A program made the translations under genes and the position numbers. Of a stretch of DNA of 50,439 bases, positions 38,700 to 47,782 are shown piece after piece; positions within the stretch are counted from its first letter, which is position 1; every line of letters begins with the position of its first letter. Under the pieces are notes generated by a model. That model had not been told where the DNA came from. It searched no databases and saw nothing but the letters and a program-made list of their open reading frames with translations. This DNA comes from Acinetobacter lwoffii (GTDB lineage: Bacteria; Pseudomonadota; Gammaproteobacteria; Pseudomonadales; Moraxellaceae): positions 1 through 50,439 of the forward strand of contig NZ_JALJVC010000027.1 of the NCBI RefSeq assembly GCF_022967985.1, given 5' to 3'.

Positions 38700-39173
38700 A
38701 TGATGCTACAGCTTTGCTATGCCAGTGAACGCATAGAATCTGAACAAGAGTTGTTACAAGATTTGAGCGATATTTTGGCCACTGCCCGGAAGTTTAACCT
38801 TCAGCATCAGATTCATGGGGTGTTGTATTATTCCCATGGCAAATTTTTCCAGTGCCTTGAAGGTCAGGCTGAAGTAGTGGAAAGTTTATTTCAGAGCATT
38901 TGTCAGGATGCCCGCCATCATAGTATCTTGCGTTTTGCAGATGCGATGGTAGAGCAGTCTCATTTCTCGGAATGGTCAATGAAATATGTGCATAAACACA
39001 GTGAAATTTCTTCTTTATTTTCACGTTTAGGTTTGAAGCAATTTGATCCACATGCCTTGCAGCAGTCAGGAATTGCCGAATTCCTCAAAGTGCTGTATCG
39101 CCTGGAAGAAAATCAGGCCAGTCTGGCATCGCCAAAAGGTTATAAGCAGCGTGGTTATGTCCCCTATTTCTGA
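38700..39173 (+). CDS. blsA: BLUF-domain blue-light sensor, BlsA-like
   Basis: This is a flavin-binding blue-light photoreceptor. The 157-aa protein is a stand-alone BLUF domain with a short C-terminal tail, as in A. baumannii BlsA. The residues known to form the flavin hydrogen-bond network are present: Tyr7 (LCYASE), Asn33 (KFNLQ) and Gln51 (FFQCLEG), with Trp92 and Met94 in EWSMKYV. No output domain is attached, so signalling would be by protein contact, as proposed for BlsA. GAGAGA lies 4-7 nt before two adjacent ATGs; the first is used here. The light-regulated targets are not given by this window. Confidence 0.88.
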   Translation: MMLQLCYASERIESEQELLQDLSDILATARKFNLQHQIHGVLYYSHGKFFQCLEGQAEVVESLFQSICQDARHHSILRFADAMVEQSHFSEWSMKYVHKHSEISSLFSRLGLKQFDPHALQQSGIAEFLKVLYRLEENQASLASPKGYKQRGYVPYF

Positions 39174-39196
39174 TCTGAGGGATTAAAGCTGAAAAT

Positions 39197-39224
39197 AAAA
39201 AAGTCCGCATGGCGGACTTTTTTT
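39197..39224 (+). terminator. Terminator of blsA-like gene
   Basis: AGTCCGC, an ATG loop and GCGGACT, with A- and T-runs on both sides. It can also serve the convergent adh pseudogene. Confidence 0.9.
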
Positions 39225-39236
39225 GTCTGATGTAGA

Positions 39237-40319
39237 TTAGCTCATGTCAATCATGACTTTTAAGGCCTTCTCATTGGAGGCATGTTTAAACACATCATAG
39301 GCTTTTTCAAAATCGGCAAATTTAAAATGATGGGTCGCCAGTTTTTCTAGGGGCAATTTGCCGGAACAGCAGGTTTTCAGCAACATCCCTGTGGTATTGG
39401 CATTCACCAGACCGGTAGTAATGGTCAGGTTTTTAATCCACAGTTTGTTCAGTTCAAAACTCACCGGTTTACCATGTACGCCGACGTTGGCAATATGCCC
39501 GCCCTCTTTGACGACATGCTGGCAAATATTCCAGGTAGGCTCCACCCCCACTGCTTCAATGGCACAGTCAACCCCGCGTCCATCGGTAATCTCTAAAATT
39601 TTTTGAATGGCATCTTCTTTGGCGGAGTTGATGGTATGCGTTGCACCGACAGTCTTGGCAAATTCCAGCCGGTTATCATCCATATCCACCATAATAATAT
39701 TGGCAGGTGAATAGAACTAGGCAGTGAGCAGACAGCTCATGCCGATTGGCCCTGCCCCGACAATCGCAATATTGTCGCCTGGTTTGACATCGCCATATTG
39801 CACGCCAATTTCATGTGAAGTTGGCAGGATATCTGAAAGGAATAAGGCCACATCTTGATTCAGGCCTTCGGGTAAATGATAGAGTGAGGTGTCGGCAAAG
39901 GGCGTGCGTACATATTCGGCATGGGTACCGTCAATCATATAACCCATGATCCAGCCGCCTTCATTGCGGCAATGCGCATATAGCTGTTTCTGGCAGTTTT
40001 CACAGGTTCCGCAGCGGCTGACACAGGAAATAATCACCCGGTCGCCCTTTTTGAAATTCTGCACGGCGGAACCGACTTCTTCCACAATGCCAATACCTTC
40101 GTGACCTAAAATACGCCCCTTAAAGCTGCCCTCTTTACGTGTGGCCTCCTGCTCAATTTCGGGGTTTTTACCTTTCCAGATACCTAAGTCGGTACCACAG
40201 ATGGTAACTTTTTCGAGTTTAATGATGGCATCGCCGGGATGCAAAATGGTGGGAACCGGGCGGTCTTCAAAGCGGATATCATTTGCGCCGTAATAGACCA
40301 TCGCTTTCATCGTTGTCAT
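39237..40319 (-). pseudogene. Zinc-dependent alcohol dehydrogenase interrupted by an in-frame TAG
   Basis: The N-terminal part (40319-39720) and C-terminal part (39716-39237) are in one frame, separated only by TAG at 39719-39717. The N-terminal part has catalytic-zinc Cys41 and His73-Glu74, structural-zinc Cys103, Cys106, Cys109 and Cys117, and the Rossmann GAGPIGMS. The C-terminal part completes the cofactor and C-terminal fold. Relatives have a Gln at the interrupted position (LLTA-Q-FYSPAN), so CAG to TAG is the simplest cause. The protein would be cut at 200 of 360 residues. It is called a pseudogene, but recent, since the rest of the frame is intact. A sequencing error remains possible. 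Confidence 0.8.
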
Positions 40320-40631
40320 GACACATCTCCTAATGGAGTGAGGAATGAGAATGACCTGACTCAGCGAGAATAATGAACGCCTCGATTGCTTTTATATAGT
40401 GACAGCGATGGGCTGATTCATGATCTGGCTTTCAGGCCTATAGATACCTGTGTTCTTCTCGATTGTGCCTTGAGTGATATGGCGCTGCAATGAGTCTTGT
40501 GTACAGATTGCAACAAAAGATCATTCGGGATGGTTCAGAGGTAAATCTGCTCTTTGGGTCAATGTTTAAATCATAGGATTGCAGGATCAGAACAACTGTT
40601 CACTTTTGCTGAAGCAAGGTTTTAATATGCT
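40320..40631. other. Gene-free stretch upstream of the adh pseudogene
   Basis: No ORF or clear RNA structure is seen. The dyad CTCAGCGAG near 40360 is too short to call. Promoter-like elements for the leftward pseudogene should lie here but none is convincing. Confidence 0.4.
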
Positions 40632-40656
40632 AAAAAAAGCCCGCTAAACGGGCTTC
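40632..40656 (-). terminator. Terminator of mpl
   Basis: On the minus strand AGCCCG, a loop and CGGGCT followed by seven T residues. It lies 22 nt past the mpl stop. Confidence 0.85.
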
Positions 40657-40677
40657 TTCATTTCACTTAAATCTGTT

Positions 40678-42042
40678 TTATGCTTGTAAAACAGTGATCA
40701 GCTTCTGATGCAAACCACCAAAACCGCCATTCGACATAATTACTACGGCATCGCCCTCGCCTGCTTCTGCTACTACGGTCTGAATGATGTCATCCAGTGT
40801 GCGTGCAATTTTGGCCTTGTTTGGCGCAGCCTCAATGACCGGTTGCAGATCCCAGTCCAGTCCTTCCGGTTGATACCAGATCACTTCATCGGCCAGACGT
40901 GCTGAATGAGCCAAGCCATCTTTGTGACTGCCCATGCGCATGGTATTGGAGCGCGGTTCAATAATTGCCCAGAGTTTGCGTTCACCCAGACGTTTGCGCG
41001 CACCTTCTAAGGTCGTATCAATCGCCGTCGGATGATGGGCGAAATCATCATAAACCTCGATACCACGGACTGTGCCTAATAGTTCCATACGGCGTTTCAC
41101 CCCACCAAAATTGGACAGTGCTTCACAGGCAGTTTCAATCGATACGCCGACATGTTCAGCAGCAGCAATCGTGGCCAAGGCATTGGCAACCGAGTGCTGC
41201 CCGGTCATATTCCACTGTACTTCGCCTTTGACTACGCCCTGTTGCAGGACTTTGAAATGTGAACCATCTGCTGACAATTGTTCTGCATAAAGTTCAGATT
41301 TTCCGTTGGCATCCAGACTGGTGCGCACTACAGGCGTCCAGCAGCCCTGCTCCAGCACTTCATCAATATTGCTCTCAGTAATCGGCGCGATAATCCGGCC
41401 TTCGCTTGGAATGGTACGAACTAGATGATGGAACTGCTTTTGAATTGCGGCTAGATCATCGAAGATATCGGCATGGTCAAATTCCAGGTTATTTAAAATT
41501 GCTGTTTTTGGATGGTAATGCACGAACTTGGAACGCTTGTCGAAGAAAGCAGAATCATATTCATCGGCTTCAACACAGAAATATTTCCCGCCACCGAGAC
41601 GCGCACTTTCCGAAAAGCCTAAAGGTACACCGCCAATCAGGAAGCCCGGCTCCAGACCGGCTTGATCCAGTACCCAAGCCAGCATGGTGGTGGTCGTGGT
41701 TTTACCATGCGTTCCGGCGACACCCAATACGTGTTTGCCTTGTAGGACATGATCAGCCAAAAACTGCGGACCTGAAATATAAGGCAGGCCTTCATTCAAC
41801 ATATATTCGACTGCATCAATACCACGCTTCATGGCATTACCGACAATCACCAGATCCGGATGTGGTTGCAAATGACTGCGGTCATAACCCTGCATTAAAG
41901 TAATACCAGCATTTTCAAGTTGGGTCGACATGGGTGGATACACATTCAGGTCTGAACCTGTTACCTGGTGGCCCAGATCGCGTGCAAGTAGCGCTAACGA
42001 GCCCATAAAGGTGCCACAAATACCCAAAATATGCAGATGCAT
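40678..42042 (-). CDS. mpl: UDP-N-acetylmuramate:L-Ala-gamma-D-Glu-meso-DAP ligase
   Basis: Mpl reattaches the recycled murein tripeptide to UDP-MurNAc. It is a Mur ligase with the N-terminal UDP-binding domain (GICGTFMGSLALLARDLGHQVTGSD), the ATP loop GTHGKTTTT and the C-terminal domain (FAHHPTAI, EPRSNTMRMG). The 454-aa length is normal and distinguishes it from MurC, together with the GICGTFMG start. It is the first of three peptidoglycan-turnover genes in the right arm (with mltB and anmK), although they are not contiguous. Confidence 0.95.
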   Translation of the reverse strand: MHLHILGICGTFMGSLALLARDLGHQVTGSDLNVYPPMSTQLENAGITLMQGYDRSHLQPHPDLVIVGNAMKRGIDAVEYMLNEGLPYISGPQFLADHVLQGKHVLGVAGTHGKTTTTTMLAWVLDQAGLEPGFLIGGVPLGFSESARLGGGKYFCVEADEYDSAFFDKRSKFVHYHPKTAILNNLEFDHADIFDDLAAIQKQFHHLVRTIPSEGRIIAPITESNIDEVLEQGCWTPVVRTSLDANGKSELYAEQLSADGSHFKVLQQGVVKGEVQWNMTGQHSVANALATIAAAEHVGVSIETACEALSNFGGVKRRMELLGTVRGIEVYDDFAHHPTAIDTTLEGARKRLGERKLWAIIEPRSNTMRMGSHKDGLAHSARLADEVIWYQPEGLDWDLQPVIEAAPNKAKIARTLDDIIQTVVAEAGEGDAVVIMSNGGFGGLHQKLITVLQA

Positions 42043-42278
42043 CTACTTCACTCCGTTCCTGTCTGACCCATCACTTTATATTGGTGCTGTTGTCATGATT
42101 TATTCAATTTGCAAGCAACGATAGCAAGGCTTTAGCTGAAAAGATAGTGAAAATTCTGGCCTTGTTGTGGGATTTTTTAAATCCTGTTTCACGGATAAAT
42201 TCAAAGAAAATTTCAAAGTGACGCAATGTCTTTTCGCTTAATAAACCGTAAAATAAGTTCGACCTTTTTGCAGAGTGC

Positions 42279-42626
42279 ATGCAGATGCTGCCGGCTTTAT
42301 TTCTTCTGGTAATTGCCAACTGTTTTATGACCTTAGCTTGGTATGGGCATTTAAAGTTTTTGCCACATGATGCACCGCTCTGGCAAGCGATTTTATTCAG
42401 CTGGGCCATTGCCCTGTTTGAATATAGCCTGATGATTCCGGCGACCAAATTACTGGCGCAGCAAGGAATGGCAGTCGGTCAAATGAAAATTACCCAGGAA
42501 GTCGTGACTTTACTGGTCTTTGTTCCTTTTATGATTTTCATGTTTAAGCAGCCTTTTAAACTGGATTATCTCTGGGCCGCTTTATGTCTGTGTGGATGCG
42601 TCTATTTTGTATTCCGCAGTTCCTGA
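42279..42626 (+). CDS. DUF486 / DMT-superfamily membrane protein
   Basis: The 115-aa inner-membrane protein has four hydrophobic helices and is similar to the uncharacterised DUF486 family (MTLAWYGHLKF, WAIALFEYSLMIPATKL, QGMAVGQMKITQEVVTLLVFVPF). DUF486 proteins look like half-size drug/metabolite transporters, but no substrate is known. The ATG at 42279 follows a weak ribosome-binding region. The gene is divergent from mpl, with an ORF-free 236-nt gap. Confidence 0.85.
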   Translation: MQMLPALFLLVIANCFMTLAWYGHLKFLPHDAPLWQAILFSWAIALFEYSLMIPATKLLAQQGMAVGQMKITQEVVTLLVFVPFMIFMFKQPFKLDYLWAALCLCGCVYFVFRSS

Positions 42627-42824
42627 ATAGCTGTAACTGCGGCTACTCCCCTATTTTTATTCCAGTTTTTGAAAATTCGATAAAAAAACAAGAAAAATCG
42701 AGCCTTGCTTTGACCGTTAAATTTTATGAAGCTGAATTTTCAGTCTATAATACGTACTCCTATTCAAGCTTGGCTCTCTCGTCGAGATTTATCTTTTCTC
42801 ACTTTAATCTCTGGAAAATTTGCA

Positions 42825-43337
42825 ATGAATGCGGCTGCTGCACAAGATACTCCTCTCGTAGGTATTATCATGGGTTCTCAATCAGATTGGGCAACTCTCG
42901 AACACACTGCCAATATGCTCAAGCAGCTTGGTGTCCCATTTGAAGCCGAAGTTGTTTCTGCACATCGTACTCCAGACCGCCTGTTTGAATATGCTGAGCA
43001 AGCGCGTGATCGTGGTATTCAGGTGATTATTGCTGGTGCAGGTGGTGCAGCGCATTTACCGGGTATGTGTGCGGCGAAAACTGATCTTCCAGTTTTGGGT
43101 GTACCTGTGAAATCTTCGATTTTAAACGGTATTGATTCATTGCTGTCTATTGTGCAAATGCCAGCTGGGATTGCGGTTGGTACCTTGGCTATTGGTCCTG
43201 CCGGTGCCACCAATGCTGCCATTATGGCCGCGCAAATTCTGGGTTTGACCCGTCCAGAAATCGCAAAAAATGTTGCAGATTTCCGTGCAGCGCAAACAGA
43301 TAAAGTGGCAAGTAACAATATTCCAGGCCAGGCTTAA
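42825..43337 (+). CDS. purE: 5-(carboxyamino)imidazole ribonucleotide mutase
   Basis: PurE moves the carboxylate of N5-CAIR to form CAIR in purine synthesis. The 170-aa protein has the class I motifs GSQSDW (with catalytic Ser and Asp), SAHRTP and [11 protein letters not shown]. The start is the ATG at 42825 (MNAAAAQD); the 33 upstream codons of the longer frame are not conserved in character. purK follows after 15 nt. Confidence 0.96.
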   Translation: MNAAAAQDTPLVGIIMGSQSDWATLEHTANMLKQLGVPFEAEVVSAHRTPDRLFEYAEQARDRGIQVIIAGAGGAAHLPGMCAAKTDLPVLGVPVKSSILNGIDSLLSIVQMPAGIAVGTLAIGPAGATNAAIMAAQILGLTRPEIAKNVADFRAAQTDKVASNNIPGQA

Positions 43338-43352
43338 GTCGAGACACAGATT

Positions 43353-44474
43353 ATGGATAAAACCATCGGTATTTTTGGTGGCGGTCAGCTGGGTCGTATG
43401 ATGGCGCAAGCGGCACTTCCATTAAATATTCAATGTACATTTTTTGAAGCCAGCACAGACTGTCCTTCTGCTGCTTTGGGTCCGGTGATTTCGAGCCAGG
43501 CTGAAAATGGTCTGCAAGACTTTATTAATAGTGCAGATGTATTTAGCCTTGAGTTTGAAAACACGCCCCTTGCAGATGTTGATGTACTGACACAAAGCAA
43601 GCAACTGCATCCGCCACGTCAAGCTTTAGCGATTGCCCAGCATCGTTTGTCTGAAAAAGCCTTGTTTGATGAACTGGCTATTCCGGTTGCACCGTACAAA
43701 GCGGTCACTTCACTGGAAAGCTTACAGGCTGCTGTAGCTGAACTGGGTTTGCCGATCGTACTGAAAACTTCACGTGGCGGTTATGATGGCAAAGGCCAAT
43801 TCGTTTTACGTTCGGCCGATCAGATTGATCAGGCTTGGACAGAATTGGGCCCTGCGGGTGAACTGATTGCTGAAAGTTTCGTGACTTTCTCGCGTGAAGT
43901 CTCGATCATTGCAGTGCGTGGTCAGAATGGCGATGTCAAAACCTGGCCTTTGGCAGAAAACCATCATCATAACGGGATCCTGTCGCACTCGATTGTGCCT
44001 GCACCAAACAGTGCAGATTTGCAGCCTGTGGCGCAGGACTATATCACTCGCCTGCTGAATCATCTGAATTATGTTGGTGTCCTGACCCTTGAGCTGTTTG
44101 TGACAGACAAAGGCTTATATGCTAACGAGATGGCACCACGCGTGCATAACTCGGGACACTGGTCGATTGAAGGCGCCGTATGTTCGCAATTTGAAAATCA
44201 TGTACGTGCGGTGGCTGGTTTGCCTTTAGGTTCAACTGAAGTGATCCGTCCAACTGTCTTAGTGAACATCATTGGTCAGCATCCAAAGTCTGCCGACGTT
44301 CTGGCTTTGCAAGGTGCACATTTGCATCTGTACAACAAGTCAGAGCGTGAAGGTCGCAAGATTGGTCACATTACCCTGATGCCAAATGACAGCGCGCAAT
44401 TGTCTGTGCTTTGCCGCCAACTGGCGAAAATTTTACCGAATCCATTGGCATTGAGCGAAGATATGACCATCTAG
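43353..44474 (+). CDS. purK: 5-(carboxyamino)imidazole ribonucleotide synthase
   Basis: PurK makes N5-CAIR from AIR, bicarbonate and ATP, feeding PurE. It is an ATP-grasp enzyme of 373 aa. The N-terminal GIFGGGQLGRMM and the LKTSRGGYDGKGQ loop are present, followed by AESFVTFSREVSIIAVRG and NEMAPRVHNSGHW. It is encoded immediately after purE and ends in a terminator. Confidence 0.97.
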   Translation: MDKTIGIFGGGQLGRMMAQAALPLNIQCTFFEASTDCPSAALGPVISSQAENGLQDFINSADVFSLEFENTPLADVDVLTQSKQLHPPRQALAIAQHRLSEKALFDELAIPVAPYKAVTSLESLQAAVAELGLPIVLKTSRGGYDGKGQFVLRSADQIDQAWTELGPAGELIAESFVTFSREVSIIAVRGQNGDVKTWPLAENHHHNGILSHSIVPAPNSADLQPVAQDYITRLLNHLNYVGVLTLELFVTDKGLYANEMAPRVHNSGHWSIEGAVCSQFENHVRAVAGLPLGSTEVIRPTVLVNIIGQHPKSADVLALQGAHLHLYNKSEREGRKIGHITLMPNDSAQLSVLCRQLAKILPNPLALSEDMTI

Positions 44475-44490
44475 GCTTTAACTTGCTGAT

Positions 44491-44523
44491 AAAAAAAGCG
44501 ATCACTTCGATGATCGCTTTTTT
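44491..44523 (+). terminator. Terminator of purEK
   Basis: AAGCGATCA, a 6-nt loop and TGATCGCTT with an A-run before and a T-run after. Confidence 0.93.
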
Positions 44524-44687
44524 ATTTGTCTGCTTTCAGGCATGATTGCGCCTCTTTAAAAATGCCTGCCATTGATCGGATCAGTTTTTAAATCAATTGC
44601 TTATAAACTGATCAATTGAGTATAAATATACCAATTCAATAAAATTTTATTTATCGCTGAATTTTGTCATATTCATTTGTGGATAAG

Positions 44688-45099
44688 CCTAAAATCAAAG
44701 TTTGAATTTAAAACTGGAAAGTGGTTTTGAATTTAAATTCATAAAAACAAATTCAAATTTAAATCGGACTTTGAATTTAAACTTGCGCTTTTAAATTCAA
44801 AAAATATGAATTCAAATTTAAAACTGGATAAATAAATTCAAAGTTTTGAATTTAAAAATATTAGCCCATTATTCAAATGAATTTAAAAGAAAAACGAGTG
44901 TAATTAGAGCATGTTGATGATTGTGACTCACTTTTCCTGAAACAAGTTATCCCTATATTTTTTAAATTCAAAACTAATTTCAAATGTTTTGAATTTAAAA
45001 ATCCTGCTGATTTGAATTTAAAGCAGGCTTGTGGATAAGTCGTGTTTAAATTTAAAGATTACAAAATGAATTTAAAAGTGTAGGAATTATGAATTTAAA
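44688..45099. repeat. Array of TTTGAATTTAAA motifs with two DnaA boxes
   Basis: The exact 12-mer or its complement occurs eight times (44701, 44726, 44770, 44790, 44845, 44961, 44988, 45011). The 9-bp core GAATTTAAA occurs twelve times, counting both strands, up to 45099. Variants TTCAAATTTAAA stand at 44752 and 44811. GAATTTAAATTC at 44729 is fully palindromic. Perfect DnaA boxes TGTGGATAA lie at 44688-44696 (before the first unit) and 45030-45038 (after the eighth exact unit). The DNA between the units is not conserved, so this is a binding-site array rather than a tandem duplication. Its function is unknown. Confidence 0.85.
45003..45027. repeat. Inverted repeat presenting the array motif in a loop
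   Basis: CCTGCT (45003-45008) and AGCAGG (45022-45027) form a 6-bp stem around a TTTGAATTTAAA unit (45011-45022), just before the second DnaA box. Confidence 0.6.
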
Positions 45100-45179
45100 T
45101 TTACGCATTGGCGCTTTAATTTTCATCATGAGCTGCTAAGGTAGAAACATAATTCAAAATCTAAATATTCAAGGGTCTT

Positions 45180-46472
45180 ATGCAACGGCTTGCACTTTTT
45201 GTTGGTTCTGTGGTCTTGGCTGCTTCACAGGCACAGGCTGAACTTATTATTAATGGTCAACGTGTCACGCCGACTGATTTGACCTCTATTTCAAATATCC
45301 CGAGTTATGCCTCCCAAAATAATTTTCAAAACTGTCTCGCCAATTTGCGCAGTCAAGCTGTTGCTAGAGGTGTAAGCGGCAGTACCTATGATCGTTATAC
45401 CCAAAACTTAAGCCCTGATTATTCAGTGATTGAACGCCTGAATTACCAGCCTGAATTTTCTACCCCGATTTGGGATTATCTGTCTGGTTTGGTGGATGAA
45501 GAACGGGTTCAGCTCGGCCGGCAAAAATTACAGCAACATCGTGAGGTGCTCAATCGTGTTGCTGCCACCTATGGTGTACCTGCAGAAATGGTAGTTGCGG
45601 TATGGGGTGTTGAAAGTAATTTTGGTGATATTTCCGGGAAATATCCTTTATTACAGGCTTTAGGGACTTTGAGCTGTGAAGGCCGTCGCCAGAGTTATTT
45701 CCGTGGTGAGTTTTTTACTACCATGAAACTGTTACAGCGTGGCGATGTACGTGAAGAACATTTAAAGGGTTCCTGGGCAGGTGCATTTGGTCATACCCAG
45801 TTTATGCCATCGACTTATGATGAACTTGCAGTTGATTTTGATGGAGATGGCCGACGTGATCTAGTTTCGAGCATTCCGGATGCACTCGCATCAACTGCCA
45901 ACTTTTTAAGCAAGCGTGGCTGGCAGAGCGGACAGCCTTGGGGTTTTGAAGTCAAGATCCCTCAAGGCATGTCGGTTTCCGGTGAAGGCCGAAGAAATAA
46001 AAAATCCTTGAGTAGTTGGATTAATCAAGGTGTAGTTCGTGCCGATGGTTCGGCATTGGTTCAAGGAAATTTATCGCAATCCTCTCAAGCTGGATTACTT
46101 GCGCCCGCGGGTCCGAATGGCCCGGTGTTCCTGGTCTTTAAAAATTTTGATGCCATTTATAGCTATAACGCGGCAGAAAGTTATGCATTGGCGATTGCGC
46201 ATTTATCCGATCGCCTGCAAGGTAAAGGTAGTTTTACGGCCACATGGCCTACTGATGATCCGGGAACTTCGCGTGCAGAACGTCGTGAGATCCAGCAATT
46301 TTTATTGAATCGCGGCTATGACATTGGTGCGGTGGATGGTTTGATTGGTGATAAAACCCGTCAAGCGATTCGTCAGGAGCAGCAGCGTTTGGGCTTGAGT
46401 CCGACAGGACGGGCCGGTCAGCAGATTTTGCGGGCCTTTAGAAATGAAAATGCCAAACGCATGATGCAATAA
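45180..46472 (+). CDS. mltB: Lytic murein transglycosylase, MltB family
   Basis: This enzyme cleaves the glycan strands of peptidoglycan, releasing 1,6-anhydro-muropeptides. The 430-aa protein has a signal peptide ending in ASQAQA, so it is soluble periplasmic rather than a lipoprotein. The SLT_2 domain has the catalytic Glu145 in VWGVESNFGD and the GSWAGAFGHTQFMPSTY segment. The C-terminus (about 365-425) is a peptidoglycan-binding domain (REIQQFLLNRGYDIGAVDGLIGDKTRQAI). Its upstream region holds the repeat array. It is convergent with anmK, which uses its product. Confidence 0.93.
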   Translation: MQRLALFVGSVVLAASQAQAELIINGQRVTPTDLTSISNIPSYASQNNFQNCLANLRSQAVARGVSGSTYDRYTQNLSPDYSVIERLNYQPEFSTPIWDYLSGLVDEERVQLGRQKLQQHREVLNRVAATYGVPAEMVVAVWGVESNFGDISGKYPLLQALGTLSCEGRRQSYFRGEFFTTMKLLQRGDVREEHLKGSWAGAFGHTQFMPSTYDELAVDFDGDGRRDLVSSIPDALASTANFLSKRGWQSGQPWGFEVKIPQGMSVSGEGRRNKKSLSSWINQGVVRADGSALVQGNLSQSSQAGLLAPAGPNGPVFLVFKNFDAIYSYNAAESYALAIAHLSDRLQGKGSFTATWPTDDPGTSRAERREIQQFLLNRGYDIGAVDGLIGDKTRQAIRQEQQRLGLSPTGRAGQQILRAFRNENAKRMMQ

Positions 46473-46486
46473 AAATATTGAAAACG

Positions 46487-46518
46487 AAAAAAGGTCTGCA
46501 TTCATGTAGACCTTTTTT
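46487..46518. terminator. Bidirectional terminator between mltB and anmK
   Basis: AAGGTCTGCAT and ATGTAGACCTT pair with one mismatch, flanked by A- and T-runs. Confidence 0.85.
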
Positions 46519-46574
46519 AATGACTATCTTTCCAATAACTATATAGTCATGGAAATAATATTGTTTAGGATGGC

Positions 46575-47702
46575 TTAGACTGCAGTAATGGTACCGAGGA
46601 CGCGATATCCAGCAGCACCAGTGACTGCAGGCAGGTTGCCATTCAGCTGGTTCATAAAACGCATGGCCAGCCAGGCAAAGGCAGTAGCTTCTACCCAGGT
46701 CGGACTGAGGCCCAGATCGGCGGTAGTCTGTACGCTCCATTCATGTTTGCGCAGGCGCCAGCGCAACTGCTCTAGTAAATGTGAGTTGTAGGCACCACCA
46801 CCGCAAACAAAAACCTGTCCGGTATCCATGCCGGAGCGGTAAATGGCTTTTTTAATGGCTCGGGTGGTGAGCTTTAATAAAGTCGCCTGTACATTTTCCG
46901 GCGTATCTTCCAGTTCATCGTATTGCAGGTCATTGCGCCAGTCAGCAATCTGTTCATCCAGCCATTCCAGGTTGAAATCTTCACGACCGGTACTTTTTGG
47001 AGGTTCTTTGGAGAAGAATTCGTGTGACTGAAAGCGATCGAGTAAACTGCGAATCGGGGTGCCATAGGCTGCCCAGTTACCATTTTCATCAAAAGGCTGA
47101 CCGGTATAACGGGCACACCAGGCATCCATCAAGATATTGGCTGGTCCAGTATCAAAACCATAAACTTCTTCAGGCTTGCCGGCAGGCAGCAGGCTGACAT
47201 TCGCTATACCGCCCAGATTTAAAATTACCCGGTGAATACTGTCATGCTGGAAAATATCCTGATGAAATGCCGGAACTAAAGGTGCTCCCTGACCACCTGC
47301 CGCCAGATCACGACGCCGGAAATCTGAAATCACCGGAATCTGGGTAATTTCAGTAATGATGTTTGGGTCACCAATTTGCAGCGTGAAGCCATGTTCAGGA
47401 CGATGCCGGATAGTCTGGCCATGCGAGCCAATCGCCTTAATTCTGGATTTATCCAGGTTATTTTTTTCAATCAGCGCATTAATACCATGACCAATCATTT
47501 GTGCCAGTGCAACATCGGCCTTACCCATGCGGTCAATTTCATTGTCATCTGGCAAAGTTAGTGCCATCAGCTCATCCCGAAGGTCAGGATCAAATGCCAA
47601 AGTGAGTGTGGCATGAAGCTGGAGTGGATCAAAAGAAGCAGCAACAATATCGACACCATCCATGCTCGTGCCGGTCATTACCCCAATATAGATCGCTGTC
47701 AT
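46575..47702 (-). CDS. anmK: Anhydro-N-acetylmuramic acid kinase
   Basis: AnmK phosphorylates and opens 1,6-anhydro-MurNAc to MurNAc-6-phosphate in peptidoglycan recycling. The nucleotide-binding GVMTGTSMDGVDI at the N-terminus, the GFDTGPANILMDAW segment and the FVCGGGAYNSHL segment are present. The start at 47702 (375 aa, MTAIYIGVMTG) matches the family; the longer frame to 47789 adds an unconserved leader that runs into tyrS. The gene is divergent from tyrS, 80 nt away. Confidence 0.96.
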   Translation of the reverse strand: MTAIYIGVMTGTSMDGVDIVAASFDPLQLHATLTLAFDPDLRDELMALTLPDDNEIDRMGKADVALAQMIGHGINALIEKNNLDKSRIKAIGSHGQTIRHRPEHGFTLQIGDPNIITEITQIPVISDFRRRDLAAGGQGAPLVPAFHQDIFQHDSIHRVILNLGGIANVSLLPAGKPEEVYGFDTGPANILMDAWCARYTGQPFDENGNWAAYGTPIRSLLDRFQSHEFFSKEPPKSTGREDFNLEWLDEQIADWRNDLQYDELEDTPENVQATLLKLTTRAIKKAIYRSGMDTGQVFVCGGGAYNSHLLEQLRWRLRKHEWSVQTTADLGLSPTWVEATAFAWLAMRFMNQLNGNLPAVTGAAGYRVLGTITAV

Positions 47703-47782
47703 GGTTATTCTTAAGCCTGCAATATGCTGAAAAAGTGTTAGTATATCGCACAAATTGAGTAACTGATGTATTGGATTTTGTG

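Noticed and set aside
42646..42824. Upstream extension of PurE to 42726 and a separate ORF at 42584-42943
   Set aside because: The extension lacks conserved character, and the other frame is a shadow overlapping DUF486 and purE.
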